Origin: Dentipellis sp. KUC8613
Lineage: Eukaryota; Basidiomycota; Agaricomycetes; Russulales; Hericiaceae
DNA length: 64,000 nt
Direction: 5' to 3'
Assembly (NCBI GenBank): GCA_002286715.1
Contig: NSJX01000005.1
Coordinates: 439,959-503,958 of the forward strand
Under the pieces are notes generated by a model. That model searched no databases, was not told where the DNA came from, and was given only the letters and a program-made list of their open reading frames with translations. Shown here in pieces: positions 45,886 through 58,156 of this stretch. A program made the position numbers and the translations under genes. Each line of letters begins with the position of its first letter. Position 1 is the stretch's first letter.

Positions 45886-48003
45886 ATGTCCACCAACTCT
45901 ACAGGAACAGCTTCGGCCGCCAGATCAACACTCCCTCCCTTCCCTTCTACTTCCACTTCCACCACCCAGTTCCCCATGTCCAGCAACCCGCCAAGTGACG
46001 CGGAGACAGTCCGTCCCGAACCCAGTCGCGCGAGGAAGGTCTCTCATGTGACGCCATGGGATCGCCAGCGCCATTCGATGCGCCACCGCGAGCTGACGCT
46101 TGCGGTGCACGCGCGGGACGAGAAGATACACACCCTCCAGGAGGAGAACCAGGCGCTCAAGCTGCAAGTCGAGAAGATCCAGCGCAAGCTCAACGCTTCC
46201 CAGACCGCAGCACGGAACCAGACGCACGCGCAGCGCGTGCAGGAGCGCAAGCTCGACTTCATCAGAGGAAGGATACATGCGTTGCGCGCGGACACGTCCG
46301 CCCAGCGAGGCGCTATGGAGAAGGAGCTGGAGAGCGCCACGCAGCGGGTTAGCAGCCTTTCGAGCGAGAAGGACGCTATTTTTGGACAGCTCACTCAGGC
46401 GAAAGAGATGTGCGGCACTCTTCAAACGGAGAACGGCCGCTGCACATCTCGTATCGCCGAACTGGAGCAAGAGCTTTCGACTCTCCGAAGCGAAGCAGCG
46501 TCGGCCCAGTCAGCGCCCACAACGGTCGACCACGGTGTCCAAACTTCTGCGACTGCTGATGACGCCGCTGCCATCGCTGCACTTGAAGACAGGTGCCTGG
46601 AGCTCGAATCCTTCGTCGAGCGTGACGGGCGCCGTCTCGAGGACTACGAAGCCCGCGAGACCGTCTTCAAAAACCTCATCGCGGAGGCCCGTCGCTACAA
46701 CGACTACCTGGAGGACAGCTACATCGACATCCTTCGCTGCAAGGATGATTTCATACGCGATCTCCGGGAGGACACCAGCCAGCTCACCGCAAGCAACCGC
46801 ACCAGCGAGCGCCACGAAGAGGCCCTCGAGTGCAAACTTCGTCGTGCCGAGGAGAAGCTTGACGCCGCCGACACGGAGGTCGCGGACATGCGTGTCCGGC
46901 TGGAGGGCGCCGAGCGCAACGCTGTTGTGTCGACAAACAAGATCGTCCAGCTCGAGGCGGAGACGCGGGATCTGCGTCACCGGTTGGCCGACAGCGAGGA
47001 CGACCGGCGTGCTCTTCAGGAGGACATGGGCGCTGCGGACGGCTTGATTGTGCACTTGCGCCGGGAACTGCAGGATGCCGTGATGCAGTCGCAGGATTCG
47101 CTGCCGCAGTCTGCGGAGGAAGACCTCGAGGCGTGGATCATGGACGACGACGAGCGGAGCACCCCGGGGCTGCCTTCCATCTTGGAAGAAGAGGAGCCTT
47201 TTGAGGATGAGACGTCTTCAGATGAAGGGTCCGTCGATACTCTAGTCGATGGCCTTGAGGGTCTCCACCACCGACTGCTTCAGCCAGGCTTAGGCCACTC
47301 TTCCACAGGTCCCGACAGTGCGGTATCTTCTTCAGCTGCGGCTTTGGCACTGCAGCTGGAGGAGATAGCTCGGAAGTGCGAAGCTGCTCGTATTCATGGG
47401 GACGATGTCGAAGAAAAGCTGCGCACTGAACTCCAGGAGAAGCGTTCTGAGAAGCTGCAGGACAAATCGCCAGCCTCTAGCCCAGCGATGTCCGACATGA
47501 GGCCATCTTCTAGTAGATTGCCTTCCATCATCATCACCCCGCCACAGGCCGAACCCGAAGGGACGTTGGCAGACCTCCAGGCCTTTACTGACTTCCCCGA
47601 CGACGCCGTGAATTCAGAAGCATCGACGCCATACTACACGCCGATGTCGATGTCCATTAGTTTGGACGACCTCCCGCTCTCTATCAACGGTCCCGACGAG
47701 ACCTACTCGAACTCGCTCACAACTCCGATCGAGTTCTCCTCTCCCGACCCTTCCTCTCCCTGTTCCCTCCCCGCCTCCCCAACCCTCTCAGACGAATCAG
47801 TCGAAAACCTGAAAAACGTCACATTCGGTATATATGACGAGGATAGCAGCGACGATGACCGGGGGCTATCGCGGCTGCCGCAGGACATTGCACATGCATC
47901 TCCCTTTCTCTTGCATTTGGACTTGCCGCCCAGTGAGGACTCTGACTCTGATTATTTTGGAAACAGCGCTAAGGCGCAGTGGCCCCGCCGCCGTCGCTGC
48001 TGA
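45886..48003 (+). CDS. Coiled-coil protein of unknown function
   Basis: A single uninterrupted frame of 705 residues, unusual among the intron-rich neighbours. It starts MSTNSTGTASAARS, with a second ATG at 45976. Residues about 60-410 form a long heptad-rich coiled coil (for example ELTLAVHARDEKIHTLQEEN, IAELEQELSTLRSEA, EYEARETVFKNLIAEARRY-type sequence, KLRRAEEKLDAADTEVADM). The C-terminal 300 residues are acidic and Ser/Pro-rich, with an SILEEEEPFEDE patch and a Pro/Ser block near SPSSPCSLPASPTLSD-like sequence. There is no membrane segment and no enzyme motif. A structural or scaffold role (spindle pole, septin or cell-cortex type) would fit, but that is only inference from the coiled coil. 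Lack of introns could mean rapid evolution or a retrocopy origin. Confidence 0.75.
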   Translation: MSTNSTGTASAARSTLPPFPSTSTSTTQFPMSSNPPSDAETVRPEPSRARKVSHVTPWDRQRHSMRHRELTLAVHARDEKIHTLQEENQALKLQVEKIQRKLNASQTAARNQTHAQRVQERKLDFIRGRIHALRADTSAQRGAMEKELESATQRVSSLSSEKDAIFGQLTQAKEMCGTLQTENGRCTSRIAELEQELSTLRSEAASAQSAPTTVDHGVQTSATADDAAAIAALEDRCLELESFVERDGRRLEDYEARETVFKNLIAEARRYNDYLEDSYIDILRCKDDFIRDLREDTSQLTASNRTSERHEEALECKLRRAEEKLDAADTEVADMRVRLEGAERNAVVSTNKIVQLEAETRDLRHRLADSEDDRRALQEDMGAADGLIVHLRRELQDAVMQSQDSLPQSAEEDLEAWIMDDDERSTPGLPSILEEEEPFEDETSSDEGSVDTLVDGLEGLHHRLLQPGLGHSSTGPDSAVSSSAAALALQLEEIARKCEAARIHGDDVEEKLRTELQEKRSEKLQDKSPASSPAMSDMRPSSSRLPSIIITPPQAEPEGTLADLQAFTDFPDDAVNSEASTPYYTPMSMSISLDDLPLSINGPDETYSNSLTTPIEFSSPDPSSPCSLPASPTLSDESVENLKNVTFGIYDEDSSDDDRGLSRLPQDIAHASPFLLHLDLPPSEDSDSDYFGNSAKAQWPRRRRC

Positions 48004-49307
48004 CGTTCTGTTTCCTGCGCTAACTTATCGGTCTAGTCGATCTTTCGTATTCGTTCATACTCGTTTTTCTTGTTATGGTTGTTGTTATTCGATACCCATG
48101 TTACATGTATTCCAGTGTTGTAACACACCGCTCCTTCAAATGATATGTTTCTTTACCTGGCTGAGTCTGTGATGCTGAGGATTGCTTCGCACGAAGGAAA
48201 GGTGACAGGCTGAAGTTGGCTCGTATATGACCAGATGTAAAAAGCAACGATTGGAAGTGTCGTAGACACGCAAAGCTCAGGGTGAGTTGTCTGGAATCAA
48301 GGTCAGTCACGGTGCTCGCACAACTATGTTGTCTCAGAGTCCGTCAAGAAAAGTCACTAGGAACGAGAAAAAATGTTGACCGGGGACCGAGCTCGGGCTG
48401 TATACTTCTCTGCAAAGTGGGTCTCGGGCTCGGCCATACGGACATGCAGCATCCGAGACCGGATCCGAAGACCATGGCTTTGAGATGAAGGGGCCGTGCA
48501 ATAACGTGTTGTACGCGCCCTCGGTGAATCGATCTTGACGAACATCCTTCCTGCCGTCACGCACGCGAGATGAGGGCGATTTTACCGGTACCGGTTTTTG
48601 TCGGGTACGGCCATGGATGAGCGAAGTCTAGACTGTGCACTGCGGTTCATGATGAGCCTTCGATGACACCTCGGTGTAGCGTTCGGAAGGTCGAAGGTAT
48701 TTGGCCGTGCAGTTTCCGACCAACGGCACGAAGCTTGACTATAGTATATGCTATGAAACGACTGTGCTGTGATCCTAGAGGCGTGTAACCGGTTGACTCG
48801 GAATCGAGGTGGTCTGAAGAGGCAGTGCTGTGGGGAAAGGGAGGGAAAGCCGGTTGCCGTGAGTGACGTTGGTAATCGCCGAAATGGTGGCCGTGACGGC
48901 GGCGGTTGGGGTGAACGCGGTCTCCAATGTCCTGCCTCATCTTTCTTCATTCCTTCAACCACCATCCTCACGCATGCGTGGACAACATTGTCAGTACAAA
49001 AGCTGCACCTACGCATTGGTTTGCGCGCGTACTGATCACCTCTGTAGGGCTGTAGCTATTGTATCCATATCGGCCACCCGTGGACGGATGCTTGAATGCT
49101 GTGTTGTACGTGTTCTGCTTCCTCTGTCCACCGATGTGAACAATACCAATTCGTCTTGTTGCTTGATCAGAGCCACTTTGACGCCCACCTATCTAAGCCC
49201 GTCCTTGTAATTTAGGCGTGTCCGTGGATGCCACTCTACAGCCTTCTGCGGATTCCCCTTAAGCTCGTCACCCTCACCCTCACCTCGGATTCATACAGTC
49301 CCCTCTC
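48004..49307. other. Intergenic region of about 1.3 kb
   Basis: Tandem spacer. A minus-strand frame at 48582-49016 and plus-strand frames at 48769-49210 overlap each other and lack support. The APP1 promoter at the right contains CACCCTCACCCTCACC (about 49270-49283). No RNA gene seen. Confidence 0.4.
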
Positions 49308-51775
49308 ATGGCTAGCGACATGCGACCGCGATATTGGAAGACGCTAGCTTCCGCGTCGTCCTCTCGACTGTCTACTCTCAAGGATTACATCGCCCAGCGC
49401 GACCTGAAGCCCCAGAGGAAGGAGCTCAGGCCTGGAGATGCAGGTTATACAGCAGGTGAGACGAAGAAGCAGTCATGGGCACAGTGGGCTGGCCAGAAGA
49501 TTGCGAAAAGAATGGAGGATGCTGGTGGGAGCTCAGAGAAGGTCGTGCTGTTCCCGGGGTGGGCATCGAGGAGGTATCATGGCGGACATCCCCAAGAACT
49601 TGAAGGTGCGTGGCACACGGCTGTTTCGCATCATATCTTACTCAACCCTGATATATGCGCTTCCCAGGCGCGCCCTTTGATGTTGAACTCTTCGTCTCGG
49701 GATATGCTGTCAAACAACGCGCCCCGGGCCTTATGTCTCGGTCTCAACGAACATTTCTGAAGATCGCAAAAGGTGGCTCTTATGCATCCTCCTGTGCTTT
49801 CCGGGTGAACTTACAGAATGCATTTCCTAGGGTTTGCCGCACTTCCCAAGCTTCCGGGACCGCCGAGCCCCAACGGCAGCCCACGGAACGATCCCATCCC
49901 GCTCTCAAAATCTACAGAGGAGCTTCTCGCGAACTTCGAGTTACCGCCACGTCCGGACGAAATCACTGAAGAGTCTGAAATTCGTGCACTCCAGGGTCTC
50001 GCTTCTCGAAATAGCTCCTCCGCCACCCTCCCATCCTCCACCGCGCATTCTATTGCATCGACATCATCAGCATCAACATCCACCTATCTCAACTCACCCA
50101 CTCCATCAGGTCTTCATGGCGACCTTCAACGCCTGCACCTCAATCTCGAAGCGCGTTTGCACCCATTCTGGGCCGCAGCGCTGCAACAGCGAGTCGTTCG
50201 TATCTCTCTCTTTCCGGACGTAGGGCCTACTGGACACCGGAAGCGCCCTTCATACGCGTCCGTTGAGAGCGCAGGCGAGGACAACATGCTCCACAGCGCC
50301 ATTGCTGCGGATTCGGTCCTCACAAGCCTAGAGGGAGCATTCCAAGCTAAGTTCGTCATTCCTTGGGAGGCGCTATGCACGCACCCGAAAGGCGTACATG
50401 TGGCGTTCGGCGATCCACTTCAAGAATACGACTTCGCCGTACGTGCAGAGCTACTGGCCCACATTCCGCCAGCAAACCGATCACCTGTGTCGGCCAACTC
50501 GTCCCCTGTTCCGACGTACACCGCGACGCCGCCGTCAGCTACCGCGGTTGCTGAAGAGGCCGTGCCGCTCACGTATTCGCCCATCCGAGTTATCTCGGAC
50601 ATCGACGATACAGTCAAGCTGTCGAACGTCATCGGTGGAGCGCGTACGGTGTTCTACAATGTCTTCGTGCGAGACCTCAGAGAGAACGTGATTCCTGGGA
50701 TGGGTGACTGGTATGGAGAAATGTGGCGAAAAGGTGTTCGCTTCCATTATGTCGTGAGTAACCGGTAACGAGCTTCACAACGCGTTTCTTCATCACTGAC
50801 TGCTTGACCCAGTCCAACGGACCATTCGAATTACTCCCAGTGATCAACGACTTCTTCCAACTCGCCCAGCTCCCGCCAGGCTCCATCCGCCTCCGGTCCT
50901 ATGGCACACGCTCCCTCTTCAACGGCCTCCTCTCCGCGCCCGCAACACGCAAGCGTGCTGGTGTGCAGGACGTGCTCACGAGCTTCCCGAACTCGCGCTT
51001 CATCCTCGTCGGCGACTCCGGCGAGCAGGACCTCGAGCTCTACGCGGCCTTCGCGCGCGAGCGCCCACAGCAGGTGCTCGCGATCTTCGTGCGGGATGTC
51101 AACACATACGATGACGGCGAGGGCGGCGTCGAGGACCCCACGGGCCACGCGGTGCTCGAGAGCGGCTCGCTCGCACAGGCGCTGGCGACCAAGACGGGCG
51201 GCTCGCGTGCGGGCACGCGCAGCGCGACGGGCCTCTCGATGAGCACGATCAGCTCGAGCTCGAGCAACGTCTCGACGCCGACGGGCCTCGCGCGCCGTGC
51301 GCGCCACTCGCCGCGCGGGTCCGAGTCGCTCCCCACGTCGCCGACGATCCTCGTGCCGCCCGCGCTCCCCTTCGCCGACGGACGCACGCGCTCCGTGTCA
51401 GGCGACTACTTCACGTCGCAGTCCCACTCGCCCGTCCCCTCGTCGCCCCTCGCGAGCTCGCCGGCGAGCTCGTCGTCCAGCTCGTCTGGGCGCATGACGC
51501 CCAGCGCGCTGTGGACGACCGAGCCGCAGCAGTACGCGCATGGCCCGCCGTCGCCCGCGATCTCGGTGTCGAGCGCGGGCAGGTCGACGTCGATGTCCGA
51601 GGCGGAGAAGAAGCGCTACAACCTGCAGCTGCGCATATGGAAGGCGCGCCTCGAGGTCCCGCCGGAGATCGTGTTCCGCGTGTTCCGCGAGCCCGCCGAG
51701 TGCGTCGAGGCGATGGAGATTGTGGATCGGAACCAGCTGCAGCTGCGCGCGGGCGGAGCTGGCGCGGGGAGGTAG
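49308..51775 (+). CDS. APP1: APP1-type phosphatidate phosphatase
   Basis: Four exons: 49308-49605, 49668-49772, 49831-50753, 50813-51775, about 762 residues. App1 enzymes dephosphorylate phosphatidate to diacylglycerol at cortical actin patches and act in endocytosis. The N-terminal domain has EKVVLFPGWASRRYH and FDVELFVSGYA. The catalytic domain carries the HAD-type DxDxT motif DIDDT at residues 391-395 (IRVISDIDDTVKLSNVIG), followed by FYNVFVRDL, GVRFHYVSNGPFEL, SIRLRSYGTRSLFNGL, RFILVGDSGEQDLELYA and IFVRDVNTYD. All catalytic motifs are present. Between domains and after about residue 560 the protein is Ser/Pro-rich and disordered. It ends with a folded-looking segment, YNLQLRIWKARLEVPPEIVF. 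In the last exon the codon usage becomes extremely GC-rich (third positions almost all G or C). Confidence 0.9.
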
Positions 51776-52395
51776 AGGTGCGTTGCAGATATGGCTGTGA
51801 TTGTGGGGTGTTTGGCATTGGATTGGGCGCAACAGTATATTTGGTGGAATAATGTGTACTTTTTCTGTCGCATGCGTCGGGTCTGCATACATACATGTAT
51901 ATAGAGGCACACGTACATCCCGTCTCTCTCTCCATTCGTTTCTCCGTCTATAGAGCTATACGTCCGTCGTTTCATAGGTCCTTTTATTTTTCAGTAGCTT
52001 AGCAGTCGGTGTACCTACCTTCTCGTATCTCTGACATAGTAATGCAGTTCAGCAGTTGAAGTTCTCAAACGTATGGGATCGGTCGACGGACGGATCACAG
52101 TGTCAGATTGGTGGTCTGCGGTATGCACAGGTCCTGATCATTCATTGGCCGTAAGTAGCACAGTGGGTCGATCTAGCGTCGAAAGCGCTGGTGGGGAGAG
52201 GGCACACATGCAGCACGACAAACCCGTAAGTCTTAGCGTCGCGAGACCTGAGGAGCGGCAGCTACTACCCATGAAGACACTGCCAGTCTAGAGAATAACC
52301 CAAATCCTAAATATACAACAACGTCGGCGCCAGCATTGAGACGTAAGCGTGAACGGCATACAGTGGTATGGTATCGCAAGGGGTATAGTGTATGC
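51776..52395. other. Convergent 3' spacer, APP1 / Sec72-like
   Basis: About 620 bases. Probable 3' UTRs of two converging genes, AT-richer than the coding flanks. Frames on the minus strand at 51398-51975 are antisense shadows of the GC-rich APP1 end. Nothing else is visible. Confidence 0.4.
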
Positions 52396-53206
52396 TCAGC
52401 TTGCAGCGGCGACCGGCTCTGGAGACTTCTCCTTCTCGGCACGTGCTTCCTGCATCCCACGCAGCGCCTTCTCAATGTCGCTGAGCACCTGGAGCATTTC
52501 CTGCAGCTACGTGTCAGTGACGTGTTCGCGGTGCGGACGCGACGCGCACACGCACCTGGTTCAGCGGCTCGAATTGCAGCCCGAGCTGGATGGCCTCCTT
52601 CGCCTCTTCGACGCGGTCGAGAGAGACGAGGGCTTTGGCCTTGCGGAAGTGACCTTTGGACCATGGCCGCTTGATCTGGATGACGGCCTCCGCGTCGGCA
52701 AGCGCGGAGACCATGTCGCGCGATTCCCAGTACGCGGCGGAGCGGTTGGACAGGACGGTGCTAAGCTCTTCGCGCATGAGCTGCTGAGCTTCCCATGGCG
52801 GACGCTGGCAGGCGTAGTTGGCCGCTGCGGTGTAGCGCAGGATGGCCTTTTCGTGCTGGCCGCTGCGGAAGAAGGTCTGAGCGCGGTGACATGTCAGTCT
52901 TGAGGGTGCTGGAATGACGTGGAACACGCACGTTTCCTTCCTCCTTCGTAGTGTTAATGGCCACCGACAGTCGCTGCGTGAGCGCCTGTGGTGGGGGCGG
53001 GCATAATAGATGCGGGTTCGCGACGAGGAGCCGCGAGAGGCGGTTGAGGTTAACAAAGTCGACACCGCAGTCTGTGCACTTTTCGAGCTTGTGCGCGCCG
53101 CAGAGGGCGGTGGCGCCGTTGGGTTCGCCAAACGCAAGGTCAACGGGGCGGAAATCAGCCTCAATGATGGCTTGCATGACTGGATCCGGTGTCGGCATAG
53201 GCTGGG

Positions 53207-53247
<41 letters not shown>

Positions 53248-53375
53248 TGTTGTTGCTGTTGCTGCTGCATCATTTGTTGTTGTTGCTGCATCTGCAGCTG
53301 CCGAAGCTGCTGAGGTGTGAGTTGCTGCTGCTGCTGCGGCTGCGGCTGCTGTTGTGCGGGCTGTGGCTGGGCCAT
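52396..53375 (-). CDS. SEC72: TPR protein resembling translocon subunit Sec72, with polyglutamine start
   Basis: Three exons: 53375-52932, 52876-52556, 52506-52396, coding for 291 residues. After a Gln-rich leader of about 60 residues come a zinc-knuckle-like segment (ALCGAHKLEKCTDCGVDF) and then a TPR array (TKEEGNTFFRSGQHEKAILR, YTAAANYACQRPPWEAQQL, REELSTVLSNRSAAYWES, SALADAEAVIQIKRPWSKGH, FRKAKALVSLDRVEEAKEAI). The Lys/Glu C-terminus is short. The TPR block, the ACQRP-W pattern and the ALADAE-IKRPWSKGHFRKAKAL run resemble fission-yeast Sec72. That protein belongs to the Sec62/Sec63 complex and helps post-translational import into the ER. Other TPR co-chaperones are less likely. The polyglutamine leader is not part of the family and looks recent or group-specific. 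Confidence 0.78.
53208..53267 (-). repeat. CAG/CAA microsatellite encoding 20 glutamines
   Basis: On the minus strand this is 20 consecutive glutamine codons, mostly CAG with CAA interruptions at the 5' end of the coding run. It continues a longer Gln-rich region (to about 53362). On the plus strand it reads CTG repeats. Such tracts slip easily, so length differences between strains are expected. Confidence 0.9.
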
Positions 53376-53603
53376 GGTAGACGGTGCTGAAGCTGCTGCT
53401 GGCGGTGAGCGCGGTAAAGCTGGCGCGGCACGGGACCGGGAGCGTGGGAAAGACGTGGCTGAGTCAGCGAATGGGTCCTAAAGAATTTTTTCACACCGGG
53501 AACAGCAGGCATCCCCTTACTCATAGCCACCATCTTCCCCAGGCTTATAGACACATCCTCTTTTCTTTCCCTCAAAACATCAAAACAAACCTCTTCATCT
53601 AAT
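53376..53603. promoter_or_regulatory. Divergent promoter, Sec72-like / DED1
   Basis: 228 bases between divergent starts. The DED1 side holds a pyrimidine-rich tract (CTCTTTTCTTTCCC near 53560) and an AACAAACC leader just before the ATG, as is common in highly expressed fungal genes. No TATA box is seen. Confidence 0.5.
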
Positions 53604-55697
<2,094 letters not shown>

Positions 55698-58156
55698 ATC
55701 GCTACCGCCAGCTAGAAGCCCTTGCAACCATGCCAACCCCGCCTATGCCTGCCATTCTATGTTTGCCCTTTTTATCTTCGGTGGCCTGTCGACACTGCAT
55801 AATACTTTCCACCCTCCCTTCCCTCAAGCACATCCTATCACCCTCTCGACACGCCTTCGAACCCCTCGCCTCGCATCTCGCATCTCGTTTTCGTCTCGCG
55901 CTGCTCTCACGACTACACATGTTTTGTCTCGTTGCTCTTCCCGTCTGGCATGACTTTATGGCCCTATATTATTCGTCTCCATCCTGTTTGTGTCCATTAC
56001 ATGGCGTTCGCGTACAGCACCCGCCTCTCCCCCGTCCCTCCCCCCACGCCGCTGTACCGCACGCCCTCCCCTCCGCATTATTTGCTGATTTATAGACATG
56101 AACGGGTGGGCCATCCGCACTATACACTCCCTCCGTTTTCGCGTCCCGCGCGAAGCACTGCTGTTGTTGATCATCATGAAGTTGAAGTTACGGTACTTAG
56201 TAGATCGGTATTGGTCCCCGTCTCGCGATACCCCTGCTAGGTCACAGGTTTACATATGCGTCAGTTACAGTGCAATGCGCACGCACGGACAGTAGTCAGT
56301 AGTCTTAATATCCCTCTCCTTACCCCAGCCAGCATTACGAGACAATCTGTTAGAGCATCGCACATCCCCCCTTGTATTCCTCTAGTTTTCTCTTTACTAT
56401 CATCATATAAAATTATTCTGGATAATTGGCTGGTTCGGTGAGAGCTGGCTTGAACAGGTTTGATGGCGATGATTTGTCTTGTGAAAAGCTGCACGGCTTA
56501 TCGGTGTGTGGAGCTCGAGTATTCTACCGTAGCGTGTGCGATGAGCAGATATCAGCTGCCGCGCAACCACGAGCCATGCACGGCGACATGTGAGATAACT
56601 GGAAGTTCCCAAGCTCATATCGGCGCGCACGTCGAGCGCCGAAAAAGGCAGGTAAGTAGGAAAGAAAGGCTCGAAACGTATATATTCCGCTTCGTTCTAG
56701 GAACTACCTATACCAGGCTCCAGCTCGTCAATTCTACAATCTCGTAAGCACTCATAGTATTGCTACAGCATCATATGCATGTCATTCTCTGGGGGTATCT
56801 AGGACAACACTGAACACTGAACACCAAACACTACGTTGGCGCTGGCTCAGCTCTATACATTGAACCTGTCGCTGAGCCCGAGATCAGTCACAGACATATT
56901 TGGGTTACAGATTGCTAGTTACAGATCGAGGCTGAGACTGGCGCTCGGCGGATCATGGAGAAGGCATCAAGCTGAGGCATGTATCATGGATTGTGAAGCT
57001 GTGAAGCTCGGAGCACGCAGCTTGAGGACCGTGACTCCACAGCTGCAGGCCTAGGGAGCTCGGAAGCGTGTCAGAGTCAGAGCGCTAGCTGAGTTTCAGC
57101 TGATTCGTCCGGGCAGAGCTGTCTTCCATTGATATTGATGCCAGGGATGACGCGTTCGGTGGGGAGGAACAGAGGAGTTCTGAGCTCGAGGCCTCTTGCA
57201 GAGCTGCACGGCGGGTACGTACGTACGTACGCGCGCACGTCCATCGGGGCTGGCAACGATTCCGACACCGGTGAGTTGGTGCTGGTGACGCTGAAAGAAC
57301 ATGTACATGTGGGGTGATGCAGATGCATGATCATGATCGAGTGGTGCCAGTGAGCGATAAACAGAATGACATGCACACTCACACCCATATGATGATTCCA
57401 AGGGTTTTTGTGGCAAGCAGGGCAGAAAAAAGGAAGTATTCGAACCCGTACAGATCGCACAGTACGAGCTTCTGGCCTGCGTGCGGAACAAAGTCCGAAT
57501 CCGAGTCCCTGTTTTGTGTGGACAGAAAGCAAGGCGGTGGAGAAGGACATACTGGACGGGGGCGCCGAAAGAAGCCGAGACGCGATCACGTCAGCTGGAC
57601 GACACGCTGGTCGTGGACGTCGTCGTGTGCTCGATGGTTCTCCTAGATACCACCCCCCTCGGCGCGCTGCAGACTACGTATTGTGTACCAGATGCATCGC
57701 GCGGAAGAGGGTGTCACCGATCGCGTGTGCTGTCGACGTCGAGCTGTAGTGACGGATATTGGATGTCTGATCAGTAAATGAGTGCGCCACGAAGGAGAGA
57801 CCTGTGTGGGCGACGTAGACGTACGAGGACCTCAGTCATGGGCCCATCAGCCATAACAAAGCAAGGCTGCGCGACGATGGTATCGCCATCGCGGAGGGAG
57901 CCAAAGGGAGGTGAGAAAGATGTGTGAAAACACATGAATAAGGGCCGCAAAGCAGGCGGCGCAAAATCAAGTTCCGCCTCAAGCTTTCCTTTCTCCTCCA
58001 GCGTGCCGCCCTTGCCACCGCTCCGGGACACAATTCGCAGGAAAAAGCTGGCGCATCCACAGCACACCACTATATCCACGTCACTCCCTCCCCGCCCTCC
58101 GCCACCGCCGCCCATCGCCCAGCATCGATCAGCAATATCCGCCGTCGACGTCCGCG
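55698..58156. other. Gene-free region of about 2.4 kb
   Basis: The first 500 bases look like the long CT-rich 3' UTR of DED1. The rest has short frames on both strands with no splice structure or recognisable protein. A CGTA tandem repeat is at about 57214-57230. The last 200 bases upstream of 58157 contain CCGCC-rich leader sequence. No RNA gene is recognised. Confidence 0.4.
57214..57230. repeat. Short CGTA tandem repeat
   Basis: Four consecutive GTAC units (GTACGTACGTACGTAC) run into alternating GCGCGC. This is a self-complementary simple repeat that could form a cruciform. No function is evident. Confidence 0.7.

Noticed and set aside
52951..53390. Plus-strand frames encoding long Cys or Leu runs opposite the Gln tract
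   Set aside because: They are simple readings of the CTG repeat in other frames. The minus strand carries the supported TPR gene.
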